DNA of 64,000 nucleotides. It comes from Hyphomonadaceae bacterium UBA7672. GTDB lineage: Bacteria; Pseudomonadota; Alphaproteobacteria; Caulobacterales; Hyphomonadaceae. The stretch lies in the NCBI GenBank assembly GCA_002483135.1, contig DLHI01000001.1:80783-144782 (forward strand). The letters are read 5' to 3'. The position numbers and the translations under genes are program-made. The notes beneath the pieces were generated by a model. The model was not told where the DNA came from and ran no database searches. It saw only the letters and a list, made by a program, of their open reading frames with translations. This document shows positions 26,175 to 35,029 of this stretch, piece by piece; position 1 is the first letter of the stretch, and every line of letters starts with the position of its first letter.

Positions 26175-27449
26175 CTACGGCTTCACGAGCGCGTCGTAGA
26201 TCCACGCGCGGTTCTTGCGCTGGTACTCGGCCAGCAGGGCGCGGTCCTGGATCATGAAGACCATGACGAGGTCGTTCTTGGGGTCGACCCAGAACTCGGT
26301 GCCGGCGATGCCGTTCCAGGAGAAGGTGCCGTTGCCCGGACGCTGTTTTGTGTCGTCCGTCACCAGCGAGAAGCCGAGACCGAATTCCATCGAATTGGCC
26401 ATGGGTCCCATGGCCGGGAAGAACAGGCCGGCCTTGCGCATGGCTTCATTGGTTTCCGGCTGGCGCATGCGATCGAGCGTTTCCTTCTTGATGATGCGCA
26501 CGCCGCGATATTCGCCATCGTTGCGCAGCATCTCGGCGAAGCGGAGATAGTCTTCCGCCGTGGAGGAAATGCCGCCGCCGCCCTGAAGGAAGGGAACCGG
26601 GACCGTGTAGTCGTAATACAGCGGGTCATTGTGTTTCGACTGCGCCAGGCGGGCGGAGAGTTCCTTCGGCTGGAAGAACTTCGTGTCGGTCATGCCGAGC
26701 GGGCCGGTGACGCGTTCCTGCACGAGGACATCAAGTGGCTTGCCGCCGGCGACTTCGATAAGTGCGCCGAGGACGTCGGTGGAGCGCGAGTAGTTCCATG
26801 CGGTGCCCGGTTCGGCGGCGAGCGGGAGACCGGCGAAGATCTTCGCCTGTTCGCGCGCGGTCTTGGAGGGATCGCCCTCGCCGGCGGCTGCGTATTGTTT
26901 GCCGAGCGGGGTGTTGGGCTGGATGAAGCCGTAGATCAGCCCCGACGTGTGGGACATCAAGTGCCGGACCAGCATCGGCGTCTGCGCCGGCTTCGTCGAG
27001 CCATCAGCCTGCATGACAGTGAGGTTGGCGTATTCGGGCAGGTATTTGGAGACCGGATCGTCCACGGAGAGCTTGCCCTCCTCCACCAGCGTCATGGCGG
27101 CGACGGTAACGATGGGCTTTGTCATCGAGAAGACGCGGAAGATTGTCTCTTCGGTCATCGGCGTGGTCTGGCCGGGGCCCTGAACGCCGAAGCCCTGCGC
27201 AAAGGCTACCTGGCCGTGGCGGGCAATGAGCAGATAAGCGCCGGGGATTTTCCCGGAGATCACGTCCTCGTTCAGCGCCTTGCGGATCTCGCCGAGCTTG
27301 GCCTGGTCGAAGCCGAGCGCCGCCGCATCGCCCGCGACGAGCGAAGAGGCGTAGGGATCGGCGATCGCAGGTGCGCTCTGGCAACCGCTCGCAAGTGCGA
27401 AGGCGAATGCCGCAGCTGCGGCAATAATGCTGCGTCTCATGTAGGCCAT
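26175..27449 (-). CDS. Class C beta-lactamase-like serine hydrolase, lipoprotein
   Basis: 424 residues. The SxxK nucleophile motif is SMTK near residue 109, the second-motif tyrosine is in WNYSRSTDVLG, and the C-terminal region FSWNGIAGTEFWVDP is typical of esterase-like members such as EstB. The signal peptide carries a lipobox (ALASGC), so it is likely lipid-anchored. Family members act as esterases, carboxypeptidases or true lactamases; the WVDP ending favours esterase. The first ATG is used because a GGGGAGG box lies 12 bases upstream; MRRSII three codons later is possible. The roughly 310 bases upstream, to 27758, hold no other gene. Confidence 0.88.
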   Translation of the reverse strand: MAYMRRSIIAAAAAFAFALASGCQSAPAIADPYASSLVAGDAAALGFDQAKLGEIRKALNEDVISGKIPGAYLLIARHGQVAFAQGFGVQGPGQTTPMTEETIFRVFSMTKPIVTVAAMTLVEEGKLSVDDPVSKYLPEYANLTVMQADGSTKPAQTPMLVRHLMSHTSGLIYGFIQPNTPLGKQYAAAGEGDPSKTAREQAKIFAGLPLAAEPGTAWNYSRSTDVLGALIEVAGGKPLDVLVQERVTGPLGMTDTKFFQPKELSARLAQSKHNDPLYYDYTVPVPFLQGGGGISSTAEDYLRFAEMLRNDGEYRGVRIIKKETLDRMRQPETNEAMRKAGLFFPAMGPMANSMEFGLGFSLVTDDTKQRPGNGTFSWNGIAGTEFWVDPKNDLVMVFMIQDRALLAEYQRKNRAWIYDALVKP

Positions 27450-27758
27450 GGCGTTCTCTTACCTCCCCGCACGGGCCGCTTCCCGCGACCGTCATATGCA
27501 GTGGCTGTAGCGCGCTTCACGCGTCGGTGGAAAGTCCCCACCCGAGCAATGGCCCGTGAGCGAGGCGGGGGCACGTGACTGGGGAGGAACCGACGGGACT
27601 TGCCCCCCGGCTGCGTTCAAAGTCTATTACGTGCGACACCTCGGCAATGGCATGCCTCTGGAGAGCGGGTTACCCATTGGCGAGGCGGAGAATGATTGCG
27701 CGCTGAAGCCGGTAATGGCGAACACGCCACCGGCCCATTCGCGCAAGAGGGAGAGAAA

Positions 27759-28325
27759 ATGACCCGCTCTATGATTGCGTTGGCGCTGGCGCTGGCGCTT
27801 GCCATGGCCGCCTGTTCCGACAATTCCGGTGGCGCTGCAGTCGTCCCGGCCAAGCCCGTTGAAGGCATGGGGGCGGCGACACTCGCCGACCTGCGCACTG
27901 ACACGGCATTCCTCGACGTGATGAACCATGTGATCGACTACAACGCCTGGGGTGTCTGGAACGCCCAGGGCTGGATCATCGACAAGGACGGCATCCACGA
28001 ACTCTTCCCGACGACGGAAGCGGGATGGGTCGCAGCTGAAAGCGCTGCCTTCACGCTGGCCGAGGCGTCCAACGCACTGATGCTGCCGGGACGGCCGCGA
28101 TCGGCGGACAAGGAGTGGGTGGAGTTCTCGCACCAGTTGTATGACGCCGCGAAGAAGGCGCAGGAGACGGCATTGCGTCAAGACAAGCAGGCGTTCTTCG
28201 ACGCCGGCGGCGAAATCTACCAGGCGTGCGTGGCCTGCCATAACCGCTTCTCGCCCAAGGACGGTGGCAAGCCGATGGGACACCTGCCCGAGCTGCCAAA
28301 CCGGACGCCGCCGCCAAATCAATAG
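27759..28325 (+). CDS. Class II cytochrome c lipoprotein
   Basis: 188 residues from MTRSMIA, with a GGGAGAG box. The lipobox AMAAC gives a lipid anchor. A single haem motif, CVACH, lies near the C-terminus (about residue 157), where class II cytochromes of the cytochrome c-prime/c556 fold have it, behind a helical bundle. It probably carries electrons in the periplasm. It is followed at 99 bases by two related membrane proteins in the same direction, and the three genes end at one terminator, so they are likely one functional set. Confidence 0.85.
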   Translation: MTRSMIALALALALAMAACSDNSGGAAVVPAKPVEGMGAATLADLRTDTAFLDVMNHVIDYNAWGVWNAQGWIIDKDGIHELFPTTEAGWVAAESAAFTLAEASNALMLPGRPRSADKEWVEFSHQLYDAAKKAQETALRQDKQAFFDAGGEIYQACVACHNRFSPKDGGKPMGHLPELPNRTPPPNQ

Positions 28326-28424
28326 GACGCGATTTGCTGATCTGATGTGGTTTGACCCGCATCAGTCGCATCAAGAAGTTTTCAGGTGACCGTAAATGCG
28401 GCGCCATGAGGGGAGAGACCGGAT

Positions 28425-29324
28425 TTGCTACACGATTTCATCAACTGGATAAGGGAGGACCTCGGGCGCTTTACCGAGGATGGCCTCTCGTGGTCGCACC
28501 AGCTGCACCAGTCGCTGTTCATGTGGAATGTCATCGAGGGCACGCACGTGCTGACGATCATGTTCTTCGCCGGGACGATCTGGCTGATCGACCTCAGGAT
28601 GATGGGAGTGGCGTTCCGAAACGTTCCCATCTCCACGCTGAACAACAAGGTTCTGCCGATCACGATGATCTCGTTCGGCGTGATGATCGCGACCGGGATC
28701 ATCGCCTTCATCGGCCGGGATCCGATGATGTACTACCACAACATCTGGTTCCGCCTGAAAATGGTGTTCCTGTTGATCGCACTGATCAACATCCTGTGGT
28801 TCCACTACAAGGTCCAGAAGTCCGAGCATGAGTGGGACACGATCCCGCCGGATGCGGAGACTCCCGCAAAAGCCCGCAGCGGACCTGCACTGTGGGCCTT
28901 CCTGGGCGCGACGCTGCTGCTGCTGGGAACATTCCCGATCACCAATGTCGATCTCGGCCTGATCGTGTCGGCGCGCTTGGCTCTCACGGTCATCGCACTG
29001 GTCTCACTGTTCATTTACATTGATGGCCGGACGCCGAGCATCCCGCGCGTGGTGAAATTGTCCGGCGCGATTTCGCTAAGCGCGTGGTTCCTGGTGATCA
29101 TCTTCGGCCGATTCATCGCATACGACTGGTTCTACTGCGAGAAGACCGACCCGGGTTCGCTGGCCTACGTGCTCCAGGAATGCGCCGCCTACCAGGACAC
29201 CAGCGGCGAGGAAGGAATCTTCGAGGAAGAGGTCGCGCCCGAAGACCCGCCGCCAGAGGGCGAGGCGGCGCCAACAGCGCCTGATGCCGAACCTGCCCAA
29301 CCCACGACCGGTCAGGAGGGCTGA
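28425..29324 (+). CDS. DUF6644-like polytopic membrane protein (possible haem-binding)
   Basis: 299 residues with about six membrane helices and a long acidic, Pro-rich tail (from about residue 265). The start is TTG with a GGGGAGAG box; no ATG fits. Histidines at 25, 28, 41, 105 and 127 cluster at helix ends, and the motif H41...DLRMMG (56-61) recurs in the next gene product with identical spacing. Such His pairs could ligate b-type haem, but this is inference. It lies between a cytochrome c lipoprotein gene and its own homologue, 5 bases upstream of the latter. The helical core resembles the DUF6644 family. Confidence 0.75.
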   Translation: MLHDFINWIREDLGRFTEDGLSWSHQLHQSLFMWNVIEGTHVLTIMFFAGTIWLIDLRMMGVAFRNVPISTLNNKVLPITMISFGVMIATGIIAFIGRDPMMYYHNIWFRLKMVFLLIALINILWFHYKVQKSEHEWDTIPPDAETPAKARSGPALWAFLGATLLLLGTFPITNVDLGLIVSARLALTVIALVSLFIYIDGRTPSIPRVVKLSGAISLSAWFLVIIFGRFIAYDWFYCEKTDPGSLAYVLQECAAYQDTSGEEGIFEEEVAPEDPPPEGEAAPTAPDAEPAQPTTGQEG

Positions 29325-29329
29325 TCGCC

Positions 29330-30160
29330 ATGACATTCGAAAAATATCTTGGACAGGTTCCCGGCTTCACCGACTTCGTGTCGGCCATGCCAAACGTCTG
29401 GCCGATTTCGATGCTGCAGGACATCTATGCGCCGTTCGGCGCGCTGCACCTTGTCGGCCTTGGCCTGATGGGCGGCGCCGTGCTGCTGCTGAACCTGCGC
29501 CTGATGGGAGCCAACGTTACCGGCCAGACCCTTCCCGACGTGGAACGGTCGACGCGGCCCTGGCTCATCGTTGGACTCGGCATCGTGCTGGGCACCGGGA
29601 TCATCATCGGCATGCTCAACTCCTACAAGTTGTACACGTCGGTGCCGTTCTTCGTGAAAATCATGGCGTTGATCGCCGCCTGCGTCTTCTCGTTCGGCGT
29701 CACCAATTCGCTGGCCAAGAACGAGGGCAAGGCTTCGACGGGCGTGCTCGTCGGGCTCGCCATCGCCATGGCGTTCTGGCTGTTCTCACTGGGCGTGTTC
29801 CAGAGCGACGTCATCACGGCGCCGGGCGTCTTCCACGCGATCACGGCGGGCTATGCGCTGTTGCTGATCTATGGCGTGCGGACGCGCTGGATCGCGGCCG
29901 GGGTCTTCGCCCTTCTCTATGGCGGCCTGTTCCTGATGTACGCCGTTGTCGGGTTCGACACGTATGAGCCGGTGTTCGACGTGGTCGCCTACTCCGCTAC
30001 CGTCGCAGGGGCGGTGATAATGGCGGTGCTCTACGGGGTCGAAATCTACCTCGGGCGCGCCGACGCAGCGACGCCGACGGCTAAGCTGGCGGCGCTGTTC
30101 TCGGTGCTGTGCTGGGTGACGGTTGCGGCTGGCGGACGCTGGATCGGTTTCGGCGGCTGA
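29330..30160 (+). CDS. DUF6644-like membrane protein, partner of the preceding gene
   Basis: 276 residues with seven or eight hydrophobic helices. H40 followed 15-20 residues later by NLRLMG mirrors H41...DLRMMG of the upstream protein, and VPFFVKIMALIAAC mirrors its WFRLKMVFLLIAL, so the two are distant homologues. A further His (GVFHAITAGYALLLIYG) lies in a later helix. It is 5 bases downstream of its partner and ends just before a clear terminator. Likely half of a heteromeric membrane complex with the upstream protein. Reaction unknown. Confidence 0.75.
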   Translation: MTFEKYLGQVPGFTDFVSAMPNVWPISMLQDIYAPFGALHLVGLGLMGGAVLLLNLRLMGANVTGQTLPDVERSTRPWLIVGLGIVLGTGIIIGMLNSYKLYTSVPFFVKIMALIAACVFSFGVTNSLAKNEGKASTGVLVGLAIAMAFWLFSLGVFQSDVITAPGVFHAITAGYALLLIYGVRTRWIAAGVFALLYGGLFLMYAVVGFDTYEPVFDVVAYSATVAGAVIMAVLYGVEIYLGRADAATPTAKLAALFSVLCWVTVAAGGRWIGFGG

Positions 30161-30182
30161 CGCAGGCCTAACGACTGAAATG

Positions 30183-30217
30183 AAAGCCCCGGAGGCGATT
30201 GTCCTCCGGGGCTTTTT
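30183..30217 (+). terminator. Strong rho-independent terminator
   Basis: A 13-bp perfect stem (30183-30195 with 30203-30215), a 7-base loop and a T-run. It ends the cytochrome/DUF6644 gene set. Confidence 0.92.
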
Positions 30218-30283
30218 CGTATCTGCGGGGGCGCGCGGCGGGCCCCTATTGACGCAAAGCGTGACACGTGGCGCGTTTGTTTC

Positions 30284-31186
30284 ATGCGCATCATTTTCAC
30301 GTCCACCCTACCTGCCCTTGTCCTCCTCGCCGCCTGTTCGGGAGAGGCGCCCGCTCCAGCCGCGCAGGCCCCAGCAGACGCCGCGCCCGAGGCAAGCGCG
30401 CCAGATGAGCCAGCGCCGCTTTCGTTGGTCGAGCCGGTTGTTGCAGCAGAGCGGGCGTTTGCCGCGGACGCGGCGCGGGTCGGCTGGATCGACGCCTATC
30501 CGCTGTGGGCGGCCCAGGATGGAATGGTGCTGCAGAAGGGAATCTCAAGCGCGCTGGAGTTCGCAGCGAACATCCATCCCGACGTGCGCGGCGACACGTC
30601 GCTGGCGTGGGGCCCAGAGTTTGCGGGCGTCTCGGCAGGCGGCGATTTCGGTTTCACGGCGGGGCCGTTCAATGGCGATGGGACCGCGTTTGGCTACTAC
30701 CTGACGGTGTGGCGCAAGCAGGCGGACGGCGGCTGGCGCTGGGTATTCGAGGGCGGGGTCGATACGCTTGAGCCGACATACGCGCCGGCGGCGGATGCGC
30801 CCGTGACGGCGATCGCGGCAACCGTTCCCGACGGCCCGGCTGACAAGGCGCGGGCAGCCTTGCTGGCGCAGGAAGCAATGCTGGCTTCGCAGGTTGCATC
30901 GGAGGGCGCAGCGGCGGTGAGCGATTATCTTGCACCAGTCTCACGCGTGCAGCGCGAGGGCGAGGCGCCGGCGAGCGATGCCGACGCGGCGCTGAGCCTG
31001 ATCCGGCAGGATCCCGCCAGCCTCAGCTATGCCGCACCGACACGCGTGGAGATGTCGGCGGCGGGAGACATGGCGCTGACCATCGGCGACGTGAAGTGGG
31101 AAGGCGGCGGAGGCTACGCCACGCGCGTCTGGGCGCAGACTGCGGTTGGTTGGCGGATCGTGTTCGACCAGATCGTGCCGCGGTAG
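30284..31186 (+). CDS. Lipoprotein with two SnoaL/DUF4440-like domains
   Basis: 300 residues. The lipobox LLAAC puts the lipidated Cys at residue 18, followed by a Pro/Ala-rich linker. The first folded part (about 50-160) has the DUF4440-like pattern WGPEFAGVSAGGDFGFTAGPF...YLTVWRKQADGGWRWVFEGG; the second (about 185-300) repeats it loosely (MALTIGDVKWEGG...RVWAQTAVGWRIVFDQ). NTF2-like domains of this type are usually small-molecule binders or isomerases. No ribosome binding site is obvious. It starts directly after the terminator of the cytochrome set, so it has its own promoter. Confidence 0.75.
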   Translation: MRIIFTSTLPALVLLAACSGEAPAPAAQAPADAAPEASAPDEPAPLSLVEPVVAAERAFAADAARVGWIDAYPLWAAQDGMVLQKGISSALEFAANIHPDVRGDTSLAWGPEFAGVSAGGDFGFTAGPFNGDGTAFGYYLTVWRKQADGGWRWVFEGGVDTLEPTYAPAADAPVTAIAATVPDGPADKARAALLAQEAMLASQVASEGAAAVSDYLAPVSRVQREGEAPASDADAALSLIRQDPASLSYAAPTRVEMSAAGDMALTIGDVKWEGGGGYATRVWAQTAVGWRIVFDQIVPR

Positions 31187-31301
31187 CGATGGGGCTTGCC
31201 TCACCCGCGTTCCTGCTCGCCGATTTTCAGACATGGCGGTGTTTTCCGGCGGCGGCGACTCGCGCTGATCGCATCCTCGCCCCTCAACAGTGGAGAGGCG
31301 A

Positions 31302-32015
31302 ATGCACACCCTATCGGGACGACGGGCGCTGGTTACAGGCGGCAGCCGCGGAATCGGCGCGGCTATCGTGACGCGACTGGCGGCGGACGGAGCCAGCGTT
31401 GCTTTCACCTGGACGCGGGCTGTGCAGGCGGCCGAACAGGTCGAGGCGGCGCACGGCGCCCGAGGGTTTCAGGTCGACGCCGCTGACCGCGCCGGCGTGA
31501 TCGCTTTGGCTGAGCATATTGGGCCGCTCGACATTGCCGTGATCAATGCGGGGGTCGGCCTGATTGGCGATTGCCTGACACTGGATGCGGCCAGTGTCGA
31601 TCGACTGATCGACGTCAATGTTCGTGGGGCGTGGATCGCCGCCGTCGAGGCCGGACGCCGCATGCGGGAAGACGGGCGGATCATTCTGGTTGGGTCCATC
31701 CTGGCCGACGCTGTGCATGCGCCGGGGGCGGCGGCATACGCGATGACCAAGGCGGCCATTCAGGGCCTGACGCGCGGACTGGCGCGAGACTTCGGAGCCC
31801 GGCGGATCACCGTCAATTGCATCCAGCCGGGCGCAACGGACACAGACATGAACCCTGCCACCGGGCCGTTCGCGGCCGCATTGCATGCCGACATGGCGAT
31901 TCCCCGGCATTCAACGCCGGCCGAAATCGCGGGGCTTGCGGCATGGCTTGCAGGGCCGGAAGCGGCGATGGTGACCGGCGCTACGCTGACCATGGATGGC
32001 GGTTTTCTGGCCTGA
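31302..32015 (+). CDS. SDR-family oxidoreductase
   Basis: 237 residues from MHTLSGRRA, with a GGAGAGG box; an upstream GTG would skip it. Rossmann nucleotide motif TGGSRGIG near residue 14, NAG (VINAGVG), catalytic Ser (VGSIL) and YAMTK active-site pair are all present. The C-terminal end TMDGGFLA is typical. It should reduce or oxidise a carbonyl/hydroxyl with NAD(P)H. Its substrate is unknown, but it sits in the cluster of oxidative and CoA-ligase genes. Confidence 0.9.
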   Translation: MHTLSGRRALVTGGSRGIGAAIVTRLAADGASVAFTWTRAVQAAEQVEAAHGARGFQVDAADRAGVIALAEHIGPLDIAVINAGVGLIGDCLTLDAASVDRLIDVNVRGAWIAAVEAGRRMREDGRIILVGSILADAVHAPGAAAYAMTKAAIQGLTRGLARDFGARRITVNCIQPGATDTDMNPATGPFAAALHADMAIPRHSTPAEIAGLAAWLAGPEAAMVTGATLTMDGGFLA

Positions 32016-32050
32016 GTGGTCGGCCGCATGCACAACGCGCGGCCAATACG

Positions 32051-32082
32051 AAAAGGCCCGCCGTCCTGTTGGACGGCGGGCC
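32051..32082 (-). terminator. Rho-independent terminator of the DUF6152 gene
   Basis: A perfect 12-bp stem (32055-32066 with 32071-32082) with a TGTT loop; on the minus strand it is followed by TTTT. It lies 31 bases beyond the DUF6152 stop codon. Confidence 0.85.
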
Positions 32083-32112
32083 AATCGTTATGCCCAGCTC
32101 AAGAGAGCCGCG

Positions 32113-32643
32113 TTAGATCGCGGCGCACTTGTTGGCGTTGCCGCCTTCACCCGGATCCGCACCGTCATCCGGAGCGTTCGTGCCCGAGGAGCCGACGAAC
32201 AGTTTGCAACCGTTCGGGAACGTGACGTCACGGCCGTTGGCCTTGCAGGTCGAGATTTTCAGGGTCTTGCCCTTCCACTCTTTCGTGCAGAGAGCGTCTT
32301 TCGACTGGTAGCCGCGGACGACAACTTCCGTGCCCGGCTTCAGCGAGTTCTTGTTGACGCCCGTGCGGACGAGCGTGTTGGGCGTGCCGCCCTCGATCGC
32401 CCAGTTGAACGTCGTACCGGCTTTCGCCTTGCCGGCGCCATCGACGTTCGGGACGTTGATGTGGATCCAGGTGTGGGGGTTCACCCACTCGACGTGGTCA
32501 ACCTTGCCTTTGAGCAGCACGGGCTTCTCGGCGTCGAATTCGGCCGCGAAGGCGTGGTGCGCGTAGGCGGCCGTTCCGGCGCCGACGGTCGTCAGGGCGG
32601 CCAGGGCCAGACCCGCAACGACGAGACGAACTTTATTCTTCAT
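32113..32643 (-). CDS. DUF6152 family secreted protein
   Basis: 176 residues with an AGGAGG box and a signal peptide ending TAAYA. The mature start HHAFAAEFDAEKPVLLKG, the stretch VEWVNPHTWIHI and the C-terminal FVGSSGTNAPDDG are hallmarks of DUF6152. Two or more cysteines (LCTKEW, STCKANG, NGCKLF) may form disulfides, a feature more cysteine-rich than I expect for the family. It is periplasmic. Genes of this family are often found beside PQQ-enzymes and PD-x-x-GVW proteins, as here. Function unknown. Confidence 0.85.
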   Translation of the reverse strand: MKNKVRLVVAGLALAALTTVGAGTAAYAHHAFAAEFDAEKPVLLKGKVDHVEWVNPHTWIHINVPNVDGAGKAKAGTTFNWAIEGGTPNTLVRTGVNKNSLKPGTEVVVRGYQSKDALCTKEWKGKTLKISTCKANGRDVTFPNGCKLFVGSSGTNAPDDGADPGEGGNANKCAAI

Positions 32644-32976
32644 CTACTTCCTCCTGATCCGGCGGGTGGGCGCCGCCGTGATTTTGATGAGGGCTGCGAT
32701 CCGTGCCCGGACCCTTCTGACCAGCGCCCCTGAAATTACGTTCCTTTTAGTCCTGTCGTTCGTAGCGCTCAATACGCCAACTGTGTCGCGCCAGGCCGGA
32801 GGAAATCTTCAGCTAGCGAACCAGTCAGCCGTTTTGCACTGATTCAAATGGCATTTCTCATGTCCGGCCGCGCCAGCGCTTCGTTAACACGGCCGTTCAC
32901 AACAACTTCAACGCACTGGAGATGGAAATCCGGCGGGATCGGGCTGCGCCAAATCCCGCCGAAATCGCTTTCCAGC
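32644..32976. other. Intergenic region upstream of DUF6152 gene
   Basis: About 330 bases between two minus-strand genes. It should contain the DUF6152 promoter; a weak minus-strand TTGAGC with TAAAAG 17 bases later lies around 32755-32790. No gene or structured RNA is seen. Confidence 0.4.
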
Positions 32977-33927
32977 CTATTGGTTGCCCTCGGCCGCGCG
33001 CTGCTCGGCTTCGCGCTTGGCGCGATCCAGGGCAGGACCCGGCAGCGGGTTCTTGCGGAGGTGGCCGTACATAAGCTCTTCGACGAACTCGACGCACTTG
33101 AACTGCTGGAGCTGGGCGTCCTCTTCGATCTTCTTGTAGAGGATCGTCGAGATCTTCAGCGGCTCGGTGTAAACCTCCTCGTCGATGATCTCGGCTTCAT
33201 AGCGCATGTGGAAGTCGGACAGCGGCGTCCAGCGCTCGATCACCTTGGTGGCGTAGCCGTGGTGGTTGCCCGAACGGTCGAGCCAGGTGTCCTGCAACAG
33301 TCCGCGAACTTCGACGACGAAGGTGTCGCCTTCCCACTTGCCGTAGGAGGTGCCCATCCACGAATCGAGTGGCGGGTCTTCCGGATCCTGCAGGAAGACG
33401 TTGCGGACGGCGCCAGCGTATTCGTAAGCGAAGAACACCGCCGAATCCGAATGGAAGATCTGGAACGGCTTGTCCATGTAATTGGCGCGCGGAACGCCCG
33501 GCAGGTAGCATTTCACTTCCGGGTCGAGCTCAACCGCAAGCTTGCGGTTCTCGTCACGGGTGGCGAGCGCTTCCGGAGTGTAGGGGATCTTGCCGCCAGC
33601 GTTCTGGACGATGCCGATGCCGGCAGGAACCGCACCGATCGCGCCGAGCGCCACAACCGAAGCATGCGGCACGGGCACGTAGGGGCCTTCACGCATCTGA
33701 AGCGCGGCCGAGGCCGGGTGAGCTTCGATGTTGTAGTTGGCCGGGTTGAGGACCTGCCACACACCGTTGAGATCGGGGTGGACGCCATCCGGTCCGCGCT
33801 TGGCCTTCCAGGCGGTCGCCGGGGCCGGGGCATCAGCCACAGTGGCTGACGCGGCGGGGTCCATCGGCATTGTTTGGCAGGCGCCGAGCGCGCACGCCAA
33901 AGCCATCACTGATACGAGCTTGTTCAT
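32977..33927 (-). CDS. PD-x-x-GVW family lipoprotein (paralogue 2)
   Basis: 316 residues from MNKLVSVMA, with a GGGGAGGAG box; an upstream open frame is not supported. The lipobox is ALGAC. It has GVHPDLNGVWQVLNP near residue 48 and WEGDTFVVEVRGL in the middle, corresponding to the WDGDTLV motif of the paralogues at 25126 and 61209. The C-terminal His cluster of those two is not evident here, so it is a more divergent copy. Likely periplasmic. Function unknown. Confidence 0.75.
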   Translation of the reverse strand: MNKLVSVMALACALGACQTMPMDPAASATVADAPAPATAWKAKRGPDGVHPDLNGVWQVLNPANYNIEAHPASAALQMREGPYVPVPHASVVALGAIGAVPAGIGIVQNAGGKIPYTPEALATRDENRKLAVELDPEVKCYLPGVPRANYMDKPFQIFHSDSAVFFAYEYAGAVRNVFLQDPEDPPLDSWMGTSYGKWEGDTFVVEVRGLLQDTWLDRSGNHHGYATKVIERWTPLSDFHMRYEAEIIDEEVYTEPLKISTILYKKIEEDAQLQQFKCVEFVEELMYGHLRKNPLPGPALDRAKREAEQRAAEGNQ

Positions 33928-34287
33928 GTCTCCTCCCCGTTTGCCCGACGCCTTCCGAATGTTCCCGTGACGATCTTCGTCCCCGTCTCCACAAACTGCT
34001 GTGGGCGGATTGATTGGAAACTGGCGCCAGGCTGACGCAGGGGGGAACATACCGACCTGCCCCTAGAGCGCAATACTGGCGCGAAGACCTGAGACAAAGT
34101 CGCCCTTTCACCTGTGACTTTCACGCCAGAGAACAAAAATGCGCGCGTGGGTGGCGGCCTGATACAGACGGAGCAGGGGCATGCCGTGGCGGGGCATGGG
34201 CATCCGGCTTCACAATCGGGTGAGAGTCGCAGGCATTCGCGCGATGCCGCAACTGCGAAAGGTCAGTCGCGTCCGGAAGCCGGCGAC
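33928..34287. other. Intergenic region, no gene seen
   Basis: About 360 bases between two minus-strand genes; it must hold the promoter of the PD-x-x-GVW lipoprotein. Short frames here lack start signals. Confidence 0.4.
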
Positions 34288-34869
34288 TCAGGCTGTCCGC
34301 AGCGCGCTCACGACATCGTCGGAAAGCAGGTAGCGGCGTGCGCCCGGAACGACCAAAGCCGGACGGGCGAAAGCCGGCTCGTCGAACCCCATGACGTGCA
34401 GCATGGTGGAGAAGAACGAATTCGAGTTTCGTCCGAAGCCCATGAACGGATATGGCAGCCCCGCCCCGCCTTCGGGCCCGTCGCTGAGTGCGTTGATGCG
34501 GCGGATGGCTTCAAGCGCGGGAGCGAGGCGTTGCTCGATCCCTTCCGGGGTCAGGCCATCGGCGAGGACGCGCATGGCGCCGCTTTCGATAGCGGGCGCG
34601 AGGCGCCAGGCCGGACCGGATGATCCGTTGATTGGCATGAAGGTGCGGGGGTGGGTCTTGCTGTCGTAGCCGCGCAGGCGGTCGCTCGGCAGATAGCCGA
34701 TGGGCTTGTTGCGCCAAACCTTGGCGTCGCGGTCATACCAAGAGGCGAGGCCGTTGATCTGGCGAACCGCCTGCCCGCGTGCGTCGCCGATGACGATCAT
34801 CCGGTGCGCCGCAAAACGCGAGCGGCGCGGGATGCGCAGTTCGGCGGCGTTGATGCTCCAGGTAGTCAT
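34288..34869 (-). CDS. Conserved-looking hypothetical protein
   Basis: 193 residues from MTTWSINAAEL; the frame is open upstream but no start has a clear ribosome binding site. No signal peptide. The segment FMGFGRNSNSFFSTMLHVMGF near residue 140 looks like a small active-site or binding loop (G-x-NSNSF), reminiscent of some small papain-like or effector-like domains, but no catalytic cysteine is seen. Divergent from the first quinohaemoprotein gene. The function is not recognised. Confidence 0.55.
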   Translation of the reverse strand: MTTWSINAAELRIPRRSRFAAHRMIVIGDARGQAVRQINGLASWYDRDAKVWRNKPIGYLPSDRLRGYDSKTHPRTFMPINGSSGPAWRLAPAIESGAMRVLADGLTPEGIEQRLAPALEAIRRINALSDGPEGGAGLPYPFMGFGRNSNSFFSTMLHVMGFDEPAFARPALVVPGARRYLLSDDVVSALRTA

Positions 34870-35029
34870 GGTGGCAGCATACGAAAAATCTCTGGCGAAC
34901 GGTATTGCCCGAACACATCCCCGCGATTGCGCTGAATGGCCCGCTTTGCAAGGGGGAGCGGCTGGTGCAGGTTCGGCGGACTCAGACATGCAGTCGCGGA
35001 CAACGCGACGCACACCTCGGGAGGAATTC

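Noticed and set aside
34700..35029. N-terminal extension of the first quinohaemoprotein
   Set aside because: The extension would precede the lipoprotein signal peptide and overlaps the divergent gene; the ATG at 35030 has a strong ribosome binding site.
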